A stretch of DNA of 64,000 bases. Source: Gigaspora rosea (Eukaryota > Glomeromycota > Glomeromycetes > Diversisporales > Gigasporaceae). This document shows positions 11,525 to 22,974 of the stretch, one piece after another. Under the pieces are notes generated by a model. The model was not told the DNA's origin. It made no database searches and was given only the letters and a program-made list of their open reading frames with translations. The stretch lies in NCBI GenBank assembly GCA_003550325.1, contig QKWP01000269.1, positions 255,138 to 319,137 on the forward strand, in the 5' to 3' direction. Each line of letters opens with the position of its first letter. Positions within the stretch are counted from its first letter, which is position 1. A program made the position numbers and the translations under genes.

Positions 11525-14500
11525 ATGTCTGTTAATCAAAGAATAAAAGTAGCTACACTCAACATAAAAGGACTAATTAATGCAAATAAGAGACAAAATA
11601 CATTCATTCTCCTAAAATCATATAATTTGGACATTATCATGTTACAAGAAATGAATTTGAAAGACGCAAAGCTTAGAGACTTTTTAAGTCAGCAATGGCA
11701 GTATACATCCATTTGGTCTAGTAAGACTGCCATTTTAGCAGGAAACAAAAAAATTGAATTTATAGATTCTCAAATTTCTCACGATGACAGAGTGATAACG
11801 GTTAAGATATATTATCTGAGGAGGACATTTAAGATAACAAATGTGTACGCACCTCCGTGCCCAGAAAATAGAATCAAATTCTTTGAGGATTGGTCACCAC
11901 CAAGAGAGGAAGAATTAATTGAAATCGTTGGAGGTGACTTCAATACCAACATTTCCCTTGACAAAAATAGAGCCAGCCAAGCTTCACAACAGCACGACCC
12001 TCTAGAAAGACTTTACAAAAAAAAATGGAAAATTTTCACAATGCAAATGATTTTTTAGAAGAAGACCCATTTCTGACTTACTTCCAAAATACCAGAAACA
12101 ACAGCAGAATGGAAACCTGCATAGACTACATTTTCATAGATAGAAACTTCGGGCATAATATTTCTGGTGTTAAAACTCGCTTTGGCAACTCTGACCACCT
12201 AGTAGAGTGTTCGCTTTCCTTTGGACCAATCAAGAGACACAGTGTGCAGTGGCAGTTCGACAAAAATTGCTTCCAGAATGTCAGGTTGAGTCAAGAAGTC
12301 ATAAAGGAAATCGAGGACCCTGGATCCATACAAGATTGGGATGGATGCAAACTGAACATTCAGTTAATAATTAGAGCCTTCCGCAAACCAAAGTCCACAG
12401 AGACAAAGCTAGAAGGACTCCACAAAAAGTTGATGTACTTAAAAATAGCCCGGTCCAAAAATTCAGAATGGCGCATTTAGATGAACAAATAACAAACCTG
12501 ACGAATCTCATTGAGGAAGAAAATTCTGATCTCACAAATAAATGGCTTCTCAGGTCCAAGGCCAGATGGATCGAAAAAGGTGAAAAGTCGACAAAGTATT
12601 TTTTTGCAAGATACAAGTCGAGACAAAACCAAAACAAACTAGATAAGATCAAGGTTCCTGACAGCAAAATTCAGAAAACATAGATGTCCTGCAGCATATA
12701 CAACAATTCTTTACACAAATCTACACTCCAGAGCCCATGGATAGATTGAAAGCAGAAAGTTTGTAAAGGATCTCCCTGCGGTCACAGATGCAATAAACAA
12801 TGATATACTTAAACCCATAACCGCAGAGGAAGTTTCACAGGTTATTTGTTCTCTTCCTAATAACAAATCTCCCGGAACAGATGGGCTCACCTACGAGTTC
12901 TACAAGCTCACAAATAAAACAATAACCCGGTCTTAGTGAAGGTTTTCAACAAGGTCTTAGAAGGAGGTTCCATGCCAATATCCTGGCACAAGAGCCTAAT
13001 TACGCTAATACCAAAAAAGGGGGAGGATCTATCACTTGTGAAAAATTGGCGTCCCATCTCAATGGTCAACGGGGACACTAAAATCTTTATGAAAATTCTG
13101 GCAGATAGAATGAATGAAATATGTAGGGCAGTTATACCGGAACACCAACAAGATTTTATCAAGGGCAGGTTCATAGTCGACGCCACCATGGATATAATGA
13201 CCACCCTACGAAAGTTATATGACTCAACCGTTTAGCATTGGATTCTACTAATCGACCAGGCTAAAGCTTTCAACAGAGTCAACTATGATTTTTTGGCCCT
13301 CACAATGGAAAAGATGAAATTTGACAAGAGAATTATAGAATTGATAAAAGCCCTTTTTAAAAACCAAATGGCCCACATCATTGGATATGGCTCTATATCT
13401 TCTCTATTCACAGTGTGGCGGGGGTGAGACAAGGGGATCCCCTCTCTCCCTTGCTCTACATACTTGCATTCGAACTGCTTCTTCTGCAGATAGACAAAAA
13501 GATCAGGAGTATACCCTTGGAACCAAATTGTTCATTTAAACTTACAGCTTACGCCGACGACCTTTCCCTGGGAATCGGTTCTCGTTCAGACTGGGAAACT
13601 TCTGTTAAAATGCTTGAGGACTACGAGAAAGCCTCAAATGCCAGAATGAACATGAAAAAAACCAAACTAGTCCCTCTTACACCCTCTGCAGAAGTTGTAA
13701 ACTTACCAGGGAAAGAACTTTATGAGAAGGTCCCTGAACAAACCTCCTTCAAAATCCTAGGCTTCGAAGTTTTGAGAGATAGCTCTCCAAAGAAAGGACT
13801 TTGGGAGGAAATTATTAACAAAATAAAGGCTCAATTAGAAAAATTAAACGCGAGGAATCTCTTATTTAAAGGGAAGATAATATTGGCCAAGTCCCTGGTT
13901 CTTTCTAGAATGTGGTACGCCGCCTACATTCTTCCCCCTAAAAGAAAACACATATCCACGGTTAATGACCTCGTCTCAAACTGGATAAAACACAAATCCA
14001 AGTTTCTCCCCAAATATGCCAAATTCCAAAAGAACACTGACGAAGGTGATTGGGTGCTCCGGTCATCCAGAACATGTTAAATGCACGACTCATAATGATT
14101 TGGAAGCATTTGTACACAGGTAGCACCACTTGGGCCTGTCACGAAAGAAATGTAATCTCAGGGAAGATTAGGTCCAAAAGGAATCCCAGTGTTTTACAAG
14201 CGCTAAAGTCAACCCCAATCAGTAAGAAGGCCTGGCCGAAAGAATGGAGGGGACACATACACACTTGAATTAAATTAGGAGGAGATATTTCATCGACATG
14301 CAACTGGCCGTGGACACTGGAAGCTTTGACAATTGGCAAAACAAACGGTCAGGAAATGACAGTCAAATAGATAGTACGGTGATTAAATACAATAAGATGC
14401 GGAATTAGCGTAACTTCGGACAATAAACAACCGGACAATTTTAGTTGGCTAAAAACAAACGGTCAGGAAATGACAGTCAAATAGATAGTACGGTGATTAA

Positions 14501-15030
14501 ATACAATAAGATGCGGAATTAGCGTAACTTCGGACAATAAACAACCGGACAATTTTAGTTGGCTAAAAACAAAAGAGCACATTAACAAAAAACTGGACAT
14601 TTGCTAGCGGATGTACCACGGGGCCTTACCTCTCGGGTACCGAACACGACACCTTGACTCAGAACACAGAGACGATTGCATATGGTGTGTTGACACCAGA
14701 CAAACCATTGAGCATTTCGTAATCGAATGTGACCTGAGTAAAAAAATATAGCAAGCTGCCTACAAGATGATAGAAAGTACAGCGGGTACGTTCCCTCCAT
14801 CCACCTCCCAAGAAGCACTTGAAGCTGGTAATATAAACGAGAAAACGAAACAGCAAGCTGCACAGTAGTTTCATATTCAGATAATATACACAATATGGTG
14901 CTTATTCGCAAAAGCCAAATGGGGTAGAGAGATAATATCTAGAGCCGGAGCCATATGGCAAGCTGAGTTCCAGCTCAAAAAAGAACTCCAGCAGTTATAT
15001 TTCAATTTGGGAGAGAAATCCCCAAAATAA
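11525..15030 (+). pseudogene. LINE ORF2 (endonuclease-reverse transcriptase), multiply broken
   Basis: I place the start at ATG 11525 (MSVNQRIKVATLNIKG), where the APE-like endonuclease begins. Visible parts in order are the endonuclease motif MLQEMN (about 11640), GGDFNT (about 11930), CIDYIF and SDHLVE (about 12120-12205); linker RSKARWIEKGEKSTKYFF (about 12555-12605); RT finger NKSPGTDGLTYEFYK (about 12860-12905); NWRPISMVN (about 13050); LIDQAKAFNRVNYDFL with the motif A Asp (about 13240-13295); RQGDPLSPLLY (about 13425); catalytic AYADDLSLG (about 13550); and a C-terminal CIWC...HFVIEC motif (about 14677-14730). It ends at the stop at 15030. At least five frame changes and several in-frame stops break it, one in the nine-A run at 12016-12024. 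A 114-bp in-frame tandem duplication lies at 14341-14568. Confidence 0.85.
14341..14568 (+). repeat. 114-bp tandem duplication inside LINE ORF2
   Basis: Two apparently identical copies, 14341-14454 and 14455-14568, start at ACAAACGGTCAGG and end at TTGGCTAAAA. The unit is 114 bp, exactly 38 codons, so it is in frame. Perfect identity against a decayed background means the duplication is much younger than the decay of the LINE, or is an assembly artefact. Confidence 0.85.
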
Positions 15031-15147
15031 ACTGAGTTTATAGTTCTTTAAAAAATTTTATGTAAGAACATGTAAAATTTGTAATAGTCTTAATAAAGAG
15101 CGCCAACTGCGCCTCAGTCATATGACTGAGAAATTTAAAAAAAAAAT
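15031..15147 (+). other. LINE 3' UTR with hairpin and A tail
   Basis: After the ORF2 stop comes AATAAA near 15091, a GCGCC/GCGCC inverted pair (about 15100-15112), and the perfect palindrome CTCAGTCATATGACTGAG at 15113-15130, then AAATTT and the A run. A terminal hairpin next to the tail is a plausible recognition site for the element's own reverse transcriptase, as known for several LINE groups; that is inference here. Confidence 0.6.
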
Positions 15148-15157
15148 CTATACTTTC

Positions 15158-15885
15158 TAATATAGCTAAATTTGCTAGAAGGGCTTCAAATTTGCTAGAG
15201 TTACACAAAAAACAAATAGTAAAAATATTTCTAAAACAGGTAATTACTCAATCAGTATTGTGTTTACTATATAATCTGTTATATAAAAAAAATGATAATG
15301 CATATTATATAAAAATAATTTACATGCACTTTACCCTTAATAATTTGCCTATAATTTTCAATAATTACTAGCACAAATTTAGATAAATTAGTAGTAATCT
15401 GTAGGTTATTTTGCTAAATTTTGGTAACTTTAGCAATTTACTTTAAATATAATTGTCAAAAAATAATTGTTAAAAAAATAAATATTAGAAAATTCTTTAA
15501 CTATAATTTTGTTAATTTGTAATATTTTAAATTATATAAAAATTAATATAATTTATATCTTTTAGTACAATATTTTTTTGAGCTAGTTTATTTTTGAATA
15601 AATGCTATCACTAGATTTAAAGCTAAAAATAGTTGACTTTTACAAAACTAGCAGACACAGTAAACTAATTTAGTATTAGTTTAGAGCAGAGATAGTAAAT
15701 AATCTAAAATAATCCAAATAATCCAATAACTAGTGACTGGTTATTGGGTTATTTCATATTCAAATGACCTATAGAAGATCATTTAACATTTGTTAACTGA
15801 TAATCTAATACCATTTAGCCAATTAAAATTGATTATTAAACAAAAAGTAGTTTTTATAATAATCATAGAAGTTAAACTTTATTAA
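15158..15885. other. AT-rich spacer
   Basis: Plain AT-rich DNA with a few short repeats such as AATAATCCAA near 15705-15735. No gene, RNA or bounded element was seen. Confidence 0.5.
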
Positions 15886-16493
15886 GGGAAGTGCAGTAAA
15901 TCACGTAATTAGGGTTTACATAGGTCCTGACCCCCCTCCCCCTAGTGATAGGACTATTGACCAATCAAATTTAAAAAAACTCAAAAACGTCTTTGATCTG
16001 AAAATAAGCTACCCCACAATCGACAAAAGCTGCTACATAGTAAAGTCTAAATTTTACTAAGCAAATCAAAAAAAATCGATTAAGTAACCTTATTCAGCAG
16101 ATCAAAATACACTTACCACAAAATTTTCATAAATATTGGAGAATATTTTATTAATTGACTTTTGATTTTTACGTTCGACGAAAAAATTAAAATTTTTTAA
16201 AAAAATATATTCGATGAACGTAAAAGTTAAAAGTTAAATAATAAAAAGTTCTCCAATACTTATAAAAATTTTGTGGTAAGTGTATTTTGATCTGCTGAAT
16301 AAGTTTAATTAATCAATCTTTTTCGATTTACTTAGTAAAATTTAGACTTTACTATGTAGCAACTATCAGCGATTAACTAAAAATCGATTTTCTTTATTAT
16401 GATTGGCTATTTATACTATATATATATATATAGGACGTGATATTTGGGGACCCCCACCCCCTCTAAAAAATTACGTGATTTTCTGCACTTCTC
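15886..16493. mobile_element. Harbinger-like MITE, GGGAAGTGC family, with nested element
   Basis: Ends are GGGAAGTGCAGTAAATCACG and the inverse of GAGAAGTGCAGAAAATCACG, with TAA on both sides (15883-15885 and 16494-16496). Only about 85 bp on the left and 115 bp on the right belong to this MITE. The middle, about 15970-16376, is a GCTACC-family fold-back. A CCCCCCTCCCCC run and GGGGACCCCC lie near the two ends. Confidence 0.75.
15970..16376. mobile_element. GCTACC-family element E, fold-back, nested
   Basis: GAAAATAAGCTACCCCAC (about 15999) is followed by arms at about 16036-16185 and 16215-16365, homologous to the fold-back of element A but much more diverged between the arms. The outer TACCGTATAT terminus was not found, so the copy is incomplete. 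Confidence 0.6.
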
Positions 16494-16561
16494 TAAGTTA
16501 ATTGATATTTATATTTTAAGTAAACTTGTTCTAAAAAATAGTTTAATAAAATTATCTGAAT

Positions 16562-18264
16562 TACTGTATATATCTGAAAATAGGCTACTATCTAAAATAA
16601 GCTACCCTCTTTTGGTCAAAAAACTTAAAAACTTCTTTAATCTGAAAATAAACTACTCTACAATTAACAATAGTTGCTATATAGTAAAGTCCAAATTCTA
16701 CTATATAAATTAAGAAAAACCTTAACCTAAACCCGGGTTTTACGTTAAATAATATAAACCTCATAGAGGTTTATATTAAAATTTTTATTATAGAAAATCC
16801 TTAACCTATGCCCGTGCATATGCATAAGATCATCAAGTAAGTTTTTTTTGATTTTGTTTGATTTTTTTGTTCTTTTTTTTTTCGGTTGTTTTTTTTCTTT
16901 CTTTTTGTTTATTTTGGTTTAATTTTTTTTTTCTTTTTTAGCTACTATCGTTGTGGTGTCGTCGCAGGTGTCGTTGTTGGTGTCGTAGCAGGTGTCATCA
17001 TTGGTGTCATCGCTAATAGGAGGAGTAGTCTTGCGTGACTCTTGTGGAATGGTCGTCTGTGGCTCTTCAGCGTTCTTTTGGAGTAATACGTTTCTCCGAC
17101 TTGTAAATAGTGTTCTCGTACATTTTTCGGGTGAGTGGTCTTGTATGTTTCTCTGGTAGGTGGTCTTGCACGTTTTTCCATTTGCGTAGATTTGTGTGTT
17201 TTCTGGAATGATTCTGTTTTTTTTTTGATATTCGAACATTAATAATTTTTTTTACTTTTTTAGATGTTCTTCTTACATATAGGCCTTGATTCGTTTCGTT
17301 GGGTTCGTGGAAGGCGTTCTTCTGTTAGGTGGTCTTGTAAGTTTTTCAGTTAGTTGGTCTCGTATTTCTCCGTTAGGTGAGTTGTCATGTTATTTTCTTT
17401 GTTTTTTTTTTTATACTAGTATATTAACTAGTTTTTACTTTATATTGTGCTGCCATCGTCTATGTTCGCATCGTCTTCGATTTCAATGGTGTGGTCATTT
17501 TTTTGGTGCTGTGTATCGTTATTTCTTGGTGTTTTGCTGCTGCTTCGGGTGCGCCGTATATCGTCGTTTCTTGGTGTTGTAGTTGCCGTGTATGTCATTT
17601 CTTGGTGCTGTGCGTTGCTTTGGGTGCTGTGTATTGTTTTGGATGCGCCGTATATAGTCGTTTCTTTTGTATTTGATTCTGTCCTTTTTTTTATAACAGT
17701 ATAATAATAAAAAAAAAAAATTATGTAATTTCGTGTAAAAAATTTGGTGTTGTGTGTTGTTTTGGGTGCGCTGTATATTAGTGTCATGCATTGCTTTGGG
17801 TGCGCTCGTTTTTTTTGTATTCGATTCTGTCCCTAAAAAACATAAAAAAAAATTAGGTAATTTCGTGTAAAAGATGGGAAATTTGGTATCCCGGGTGCGT
17901 GATCAACTTAAACCCTATAAATAAATTTTTTTTTTAAAATTTTTTTTTTATTTTTTTGTATTTTTGTTATAAAAATATGGTGTCCGGAGACTTCCTTTTT
18001 TTTTGATGAACTATCGGTCACGCGACCGAATTTGATTGGCCGATAATAGGGTCAGCATGGCGAGGGTCACTGCCTAATTTATATTTGTCATATGATTAAA
18101 TTTGATTGGTTAGATATGGGTCTAGGATTAAATTAATTGTCTTAATGTAGACCTCTTTGGGGTTTAGGTTATTAGTGTAAACCCAGGTTTAGGATAAGAT
18201 TACCCATAAATTAATTTATTATCATTTAAGTAAACTTATTTGAAAAATCAAAATATATACAGTG
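16562..18264. mobile_element. GCTACC-family element F, split by a MULE-like insertion
   Basis: The left part, 16562-16713, starts TACTGTATATATCTG and carries two AGGCTAC/AAGCTACC sites. After the MULE-like element the sequence resumes and ends near 18264 with AAATATATACAGTG, a poor inverse match to the left end. The split is supported by the 9-bp duplication flanking the insert. Confidence 0.45.
16714..18205. mobile_element. MULE-like non-autonomous element with GT-rich core, copy 1
   Basis: Flanks are a perfect 9-bp direct repeat ATAAATTAA (16705-16713 and 18206-18214). Degenerate TIRs of about 70 bp follow: CTTAACCTAAACCCGGG from 16722 on the left and the inverse of CTTATCCTAAACCTGGG on the right, both continuing into a TAAACCTC/GAGGTYTA palindrome. 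The core (about 16840-17880) is strongly strand-biased, G+T-rich on the plus strand with degenerate GGTGTCGT/TTGGTGCTGTG repeats. Long frames there are low-complexity (Thr/Asp-rich on minus, Val/Cys/Phe-rich on plus) and not believed. Long TIRs and a 9-bp TSD fit Mutator-like elements. It matches 47798-49749. Confidence 0.7.
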
Positions 18265-18441
18265 GAATTCACCTAAAGCCAACATATTTTATATATAGGT
18301 GCCAATTTTTTAGCTATAATGTAATCTAATTATTCAATAAAAATGTTTTTTTAAATATAAAATGCCAAAATTTTTGAATTATATATAAATTTAAATAATT
18401 TTTTTTTAATATTAGAAGAGAACCCTGGGTGTAGCTCCTGC

Positions 18442-19002
18442 TAGAGATGTGCCTTATGCATTATGCATACTGCATTATGCAATGCATAATGCTGTATAAT
18501 GTAATGCAAGACTTGTAAAATTTAAAAATGTACATAGAGATTATTATATAATTTTGATTCAATTAAAATTATGTAATTACTTTTATTTAACAAAATTTTT
18601 TTTAAATTAGAATTTATAAATTATATATATTTCTTTTCAATTTGCTACAATAGTTTTAGCAAACAAATTTCTTGACAAACTTCTATACTATATATTGTAG
18701 TCTTCTGATTTTGCTATTTAATATTTAATAAATAGTCTAATTTAATATATACAGTAAGTTACTTATTAGTAATACAACCTAACTTAACTAGTTTTGAACT
18801 TTCTAATAACTTGTTCTTGCTGATTTCAGCAATTTGAAAGTGTGCTAATTAGTTATATACTACTATTATATGCATTAGTGTTATTCTTAATAAAAACTAA
18901 TAAAGTAATTATATAAAGACACAGGATTGCATAATGCATCATACTGCATAATGTTGCATTATGCAATGCAAAGACAAAAAAACCTGCATTCACACATCAC
19001 TA
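18442..19002. mobile_element. hAT-like MITE with TGCATTATGC repeats
   Basis: Ends are TAGAGATGTGCC and the inverse of TAGTGATGTGTG, flanked by GCTCCTGC (18434-18441) and ACTCCTGC (19003-19010), seven of eight bases alike. Both subterminal regions hold many overlapping copies of TGCATTATGC/GCATAATGC. The middle is AT-rich and non-coding. The terminus links it to 28531-28724, 34259-35770 and 47830-48806. Confidence 0.8.
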
Positions 19003-19010
19003 ACTCCTGC

Positions 19011-19981
19011 CCCAAACTTTATTAATACTTAAGTAAATTGATATAAAGTAGTGCCGTAAATATATACATATTATATACAAGTATTAGAACTAGGATTTTA
19101 GGTTGTACAACTATTTATCCATGGCTAAAACCCATCAGAGCCTTCTATATTCTCATTTATATCCTCCCCAACCAACAATTGGTATTTATATGTCTGCCAC
19201 TTTACCTATACTATCTAGTATCATCACTTCCAATTTGGTGTACATTGTCAGGTAGGTGCTTTGTGCTTCCAAATTAGTATACCTGAAATCCCCTACTCAG
19301 TGTTGTTATTCGAACCAGACCCAAACTCAGACCGAACCAGACCAAACTTGAACCAGACTTGAACAGAGTCATTCATGTCTGTCAGACAATTCAAACAGTT
19401 ATATAGCTTAAACCAATGGTTATTTTACTATAACAAAAGTAATGTGTTGCTAGAAAGCTACATGCTATTTTAAAACTTGCTGATCTAAAACTTATCTGCT
19501 ATTAAAAACTCATTAGAATTAGATTAGCTTTAGAAATATTAACAGTCTGGTTTGGTTTAGTCTAGTTTATTTTGGTCAGGTTTTGGTCTAATTTATTATA
19601 CAATAGTCTATAGTCTAGAGTTAATTAAACCAGACCAGTCTGGTCTTAAGACTATCTGCAGACTAATTTTTTCTAGATTCAAATCAGTTTTAAAACTAAA
19701 TATAATACATTGATTTAAGATGACTACATAATATCTCTACTTAGTCTACTTATTGCTAGTTTAAAGCAATCTAATTTAATTTAGTCTAACTGCTAGTTTA
19801 AAATATATTATATTATATAAATATATATAAATAATTTAGAAAAAATTTAATAAATACTGTAATTTAAAATTGGTTTAAAGATACATATTCAATTCCAATA
19901 ATAAAATTTAAATAGTAAAAAAATATATATATATTTATTTCATTTCAGTTATATATTTATCTTTTTTGCATACTTTAATCA
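19011..19981. other. AT-rich spacer with AACCAGACC cluster
   Basis: 19297-19360 begins CAGTGTTGTTATTCGAACC and has several AACCAGAC copies. 19545-19660 has GTCTGGTTTGG and AACCAGACCAGTCTGGTC. The layout resembles a decayed element with subterminal repeats, but no clear right end or TSD was found. The start resembles TAGTGTTCCTCATACTCGAA near 49875. The rest is plain AT-rich DNA. Confidence 0.4.
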
Positions 19982-20170
19982 GAACCCCGAAGAACTCTGA
20001 TACAACTCAGATGAATCTAAAAAAGAAAATTTTGCATAGAAATTCACAAACATTGCATTTTTATATAGTAAATTTTCAAATTTTGCTCTATTTTATATAT
20101 CTATTTGGCTAAAATACTGCTAAAATTATACAAACTCAGATCTGAGTTGTATTAGAGTTCTTCAGGGTCT
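19982..20170. mobile_element. MITE, GAAGAACTCTGATACAAC family, copy 1
   Basis: Ends read CCCGAAGAACTCTGATACAA and the inverse of CCTGAAGAACTCTAATACAA, each followed by CTCAGAT. The interior contains GCTAAAATACTGCTAAAATT and TTTGCTCTATTTTATATA. The same sequence lies in opposite orientation at 62809-63000. It is 189 bp and non-coding. The target duplication is unclear. Confidence 0.75.
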
Positions 20171-20890
20171 TTTTTAACCTATTATTATACACTTTTAATT
20201 TCTAATTGAAACTAATTCACCAAATTCTATATTTAAACAAATCGCAACTTTATCTTTAACTAAATACTAATCCTAGCCCAATCTTATTATTAGCTAATTC
20301 CAATTCTAAATTATTGACTAATTATTAAATTCAAAATAGTACAGTAAATTAAGTTCACAAATGAACAATATAAATACTCAATTACTATTGCATAAAACCC
20401 TTTAATCAAAATTAGCCTTTATCATTATAATGTGCCCATCTGTATTAGAAGTATTCTAATTGGCTTGCTTATACAAGCACACAAATATAAGTACTTTCAA
20501 AAGAAGCTATTACAAGTTTATAAGACCTTATGGCAGTCTTATAGCTGGCAACCCTACTTGTAATATAAATAAAAAATCTTTAGTTAATAAAATTATTGCT
20601 GTTTGCATATTGATGAAACTTTAATCAAATTTGTAGATCACTGCAATCCATACAATCACCTGATTGTATTATTGTAAAGTGCATTTTTGACTTTATTATA
20701 TATTTATATAATCACACAACCAGACAACAATTAGATAATTATTCAAGTAACTGTATAGATGTGCAGATCTCCAAAATTTGATCAAAGTTACATCAATATG
20801 CAAAAGCGATAAATCAGAAAATAAATCTTTATTATTCATAAGTATAAAGATCTTTTTAATCATGAATTAAAAATTAGTAAATAAAGTTTA
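20171..20890. other. AT-rich spacer
   Basis: AT-rich DNA without visible coding bias or bounded repeats. It may include decayed flanks of the TPR pseudogene that follows on the minus strand. Confidence 0.4.
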
Positions 20891-20894
20891 CAAT

Positions 20895-21885
20895 CAAGAG
20901 CATAAATTTAAATCAGTAAGCGATTCTTCATACCTGCTTATGATATGCCACAAATTCTTAATATAGATACATAATTTGGTTCAATTTCTAGTATGATAAT
21001 TTATTTAAATCGGCAAGTGTTTATATTTATTCATCATGCAACAAGTTCTCCACAATTTTTAATGCCTATGCATTATTTTGTTCAATTTCTAATAGTTTAT
21101 TTAAATTCACAGATAGTTCTCTATGCCTGTTCATTATGTGATAAGTTTCTTCGCGAACTCTTAATGCCCCACACATCATTTGGTTCAATTTCTAATAATT
21201 TAAATCCACAAGTGATTCTTCATATCTGCTTATCATGAACTAAATTCACTATGACCTTTTAATGCAAATGCATCATTTGGATCAATTTCTAATAAGTATT
21301 TAAATCCGCAAATAGTTCTCTATACCTTTTCATCATGCAATAAGTTTCTTAAGAAACTTTTAATACCTATGTATCATTTGTTCAATTTCTAAAGATTTAT
21401 TTAAATTCACAAATGATTCTTCAAATTTACTTATTATAAATAAATTGCACCACGACCTTTTAATACAAATACATCATTTAGTTTAATTTCCAATAATTTA
21501 TTTAAATCAGCAAATAGTTCTTCATACCTGTTTATCATACGAGAAATTTCTCTATAAACTCTTAATATTTATGCATTATTTAGTTCAATTTCTAATAATC
21601 TATTTAAATCCGCAAGTAATTCTTCATATTGCTTACTGTATTATGAAAATAAATTGCACTATGATATTTTGCATCATTTGGTTCAATTTATTTAAATCTA
21701 CAAGTAATTCTTCATATCTGTCTAAGCTATAGGTTTTCTTAATGCAAATGCATTGTTTGGTCCAATTTCTAATAACTTATTTAAATTTCTGGGTGATTCT
21801 TTATTTCTGCCTATTAAGCAATAAGTTCTCTATGATTTCTTATTGTGTCTGATATCAATTCCTAGTGATTTATTTAAATCAGAAA
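20895..21885 (-). pseudogene. Decayed tetratricopeptide (TPR) repeat gene
   Basis: At first sight this is a tandem repeat of about 100 bp with nine or ten units. Read on the minus strand the units translate in pieces as TPR helices: MISRYEESLVDLN (about 21195-21236), YLLEIDPNDAFALKGHSEF (about 21242-21298) and ISRYEESLTDLN near 20900-20940. The 34-residue TPR period (102 bp) matches the DNA period. The family's consensus RYEESLADLNKLLEIEPNDA is common in Glomeromycotina TPR proteins. Nearly every unit carries frameshifts or stops, so the gene is dead. TPR arrays bind proteins; which partner is unknown. No start, kinase or other domain is visible at either end. Confidence 0.8.
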
Positions 21886-22544
21886 TATGTCTCTACATAC
21901 TACATATATAACACTTTATGCATGCCATTCTCATGTCTCCATTAAACTATATAAATTGTGATCGTATTGTGTAAAGATCTGGAATCAATTTAGAATCAGG
22001 AGTTGGGCCAACATTATTATGTCAGGATTTAAGTTTGGATTGTACTAAAGCAATCTGTTTTTAGTTTAGGATTTGGGTAGCAAACGAAGTTAAAAAAAAA
22101 ATAACTATATTAAATCCAACTATAGAAGTATTTTAAATTTTCTTTAGTCTTATACTTGTGCAATATGATGCAGTGTAATATACTCTTAAAGGCTTAAAAG
22201 TTAAAAAATAACTATAAATTTGTTATAAAATTAGTTAAAAACAAAGTACAGTATTAATACTTTATGGATTTAATTAATATAGTCTAATATAGAAAATGCT
22301 GCATTTACACAAGGTAAAGTTTGCTAAAAAAATTGATAATTAATGATTTTAAATTTTTTTAATTACAAACTCGGACATTGGACAATGTCTGTGTCTGAAT
22401 ATATCTGTGTCCGACAAATATTGTGCGGACAATATCCGGTAACAATCTATTTAATTGGACATAATTTGAACAAAGACATTGGTCAATGTTCGAAATTGTT
22501 CAAGTCTGCCAAATATAGCTCAAACTATGTCTGGTAACAACACT
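21886..22544. other. Spacer with GACATTG/TGTCCG repeats
   Basis: Mostly AT-rich DNA. 22369-22525 has many short copies of GGACATT, GACAATGTC and TGTCCGA in both directions, like a decayed subterminal array, but no paired ends could be fixed. Confidence 0.4.
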
Positions 22545-22552
22545 GCCCCTAC

Positions 22553-22960
22553 TAGTGTTGGCACATGACCAGATTATAACAGGATATATCAAAGTTTAAT
22601 TAGTAAGTTATATGACTATAGTTATATAATTTCATTAATAAACTTGGTAATATAATTTGTTATGACTTTGTCATATGACCTCAGTAATTGAACTTAGTGA
22701 TATGATCTGTTATGACCTGGTTATATGACTTTATTGTGATATAACCTGTTATGACTAGTTATAACAGGTTATATCACAATAAAGTCATATAACCAGATCA
22801 TAACAGGTCATATCACTAAGTTCAATTACTAAGATCATATGACAAAGTCGTAACAGATTATATTACCAAGTTTAATTAATGAAATCATATAACTATGGTC
22901 ATATAATCTTACTAATTAAACTTTGATATGATCTGTTATAATCTGGTTATGTGCCAACTG
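22553..22960. mobile_element. hAT-like fold-back MITE, TAGTGTTGGCACAT
   Basis: A perfect 8-bp duplication GCCCCTAC flanks it (22545-22552 and 22961-22968). Ends are TAGTGTTGGCACATGACC and the inverse of CAGTTGGCACATAACC. The two arms, about 200 bp each, pair almost throughout around a centre near 22757. CAGATYATAACAGG and its relatives recur four times per arm with a spacing of about 50-60 bp. It is 408 bp and non-coding. Confidence 0.85.
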
Positions 22961-22974
22961 GCCCCTACTGGTAT

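Larger units (their letters stand above)
9596..15147 (+). mobile_element. Full-length, decayed L1/Tx1-like LINE
   Basis: A 5.55-kb GC-richer block is bounded by the direct repeat CTATACTTTC (9586-9595 and 15148-15157) and ends in an A run at about 15136-15146. It contains a 5' leader (9596-9777), ORF1 with a CCHC knuckle, ORF2 with an APE-type endonuclease, reverse transcriptase and a C-terminal CCHC motif, then a short 3' UTR. Order and motifs fit the L1/Tx1 group of LINEs; assignment to a clade is inference. Both ORFs are broken, so the copy is dead, but its ends are whole. Confidence 0.9.

Noticed and set aside
16919-17791. Several overlapping frames on both strands in the GT-rich core
   Set aside because: All are low-complexity by-products of GGTGTCGT-type repeats inside the MULE-like element; no domain, no consistent frame.
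20993-21238. Plus-strand 81-residue frame
   Set aside because: It is the antisense shadow of the TPR pseudogene.
20895-21885. CRISPR-like or minisatellite array
   Set aside because: Period and minus-strand translation fit TPR repeats, and units lack constant repeats with unique spacers.
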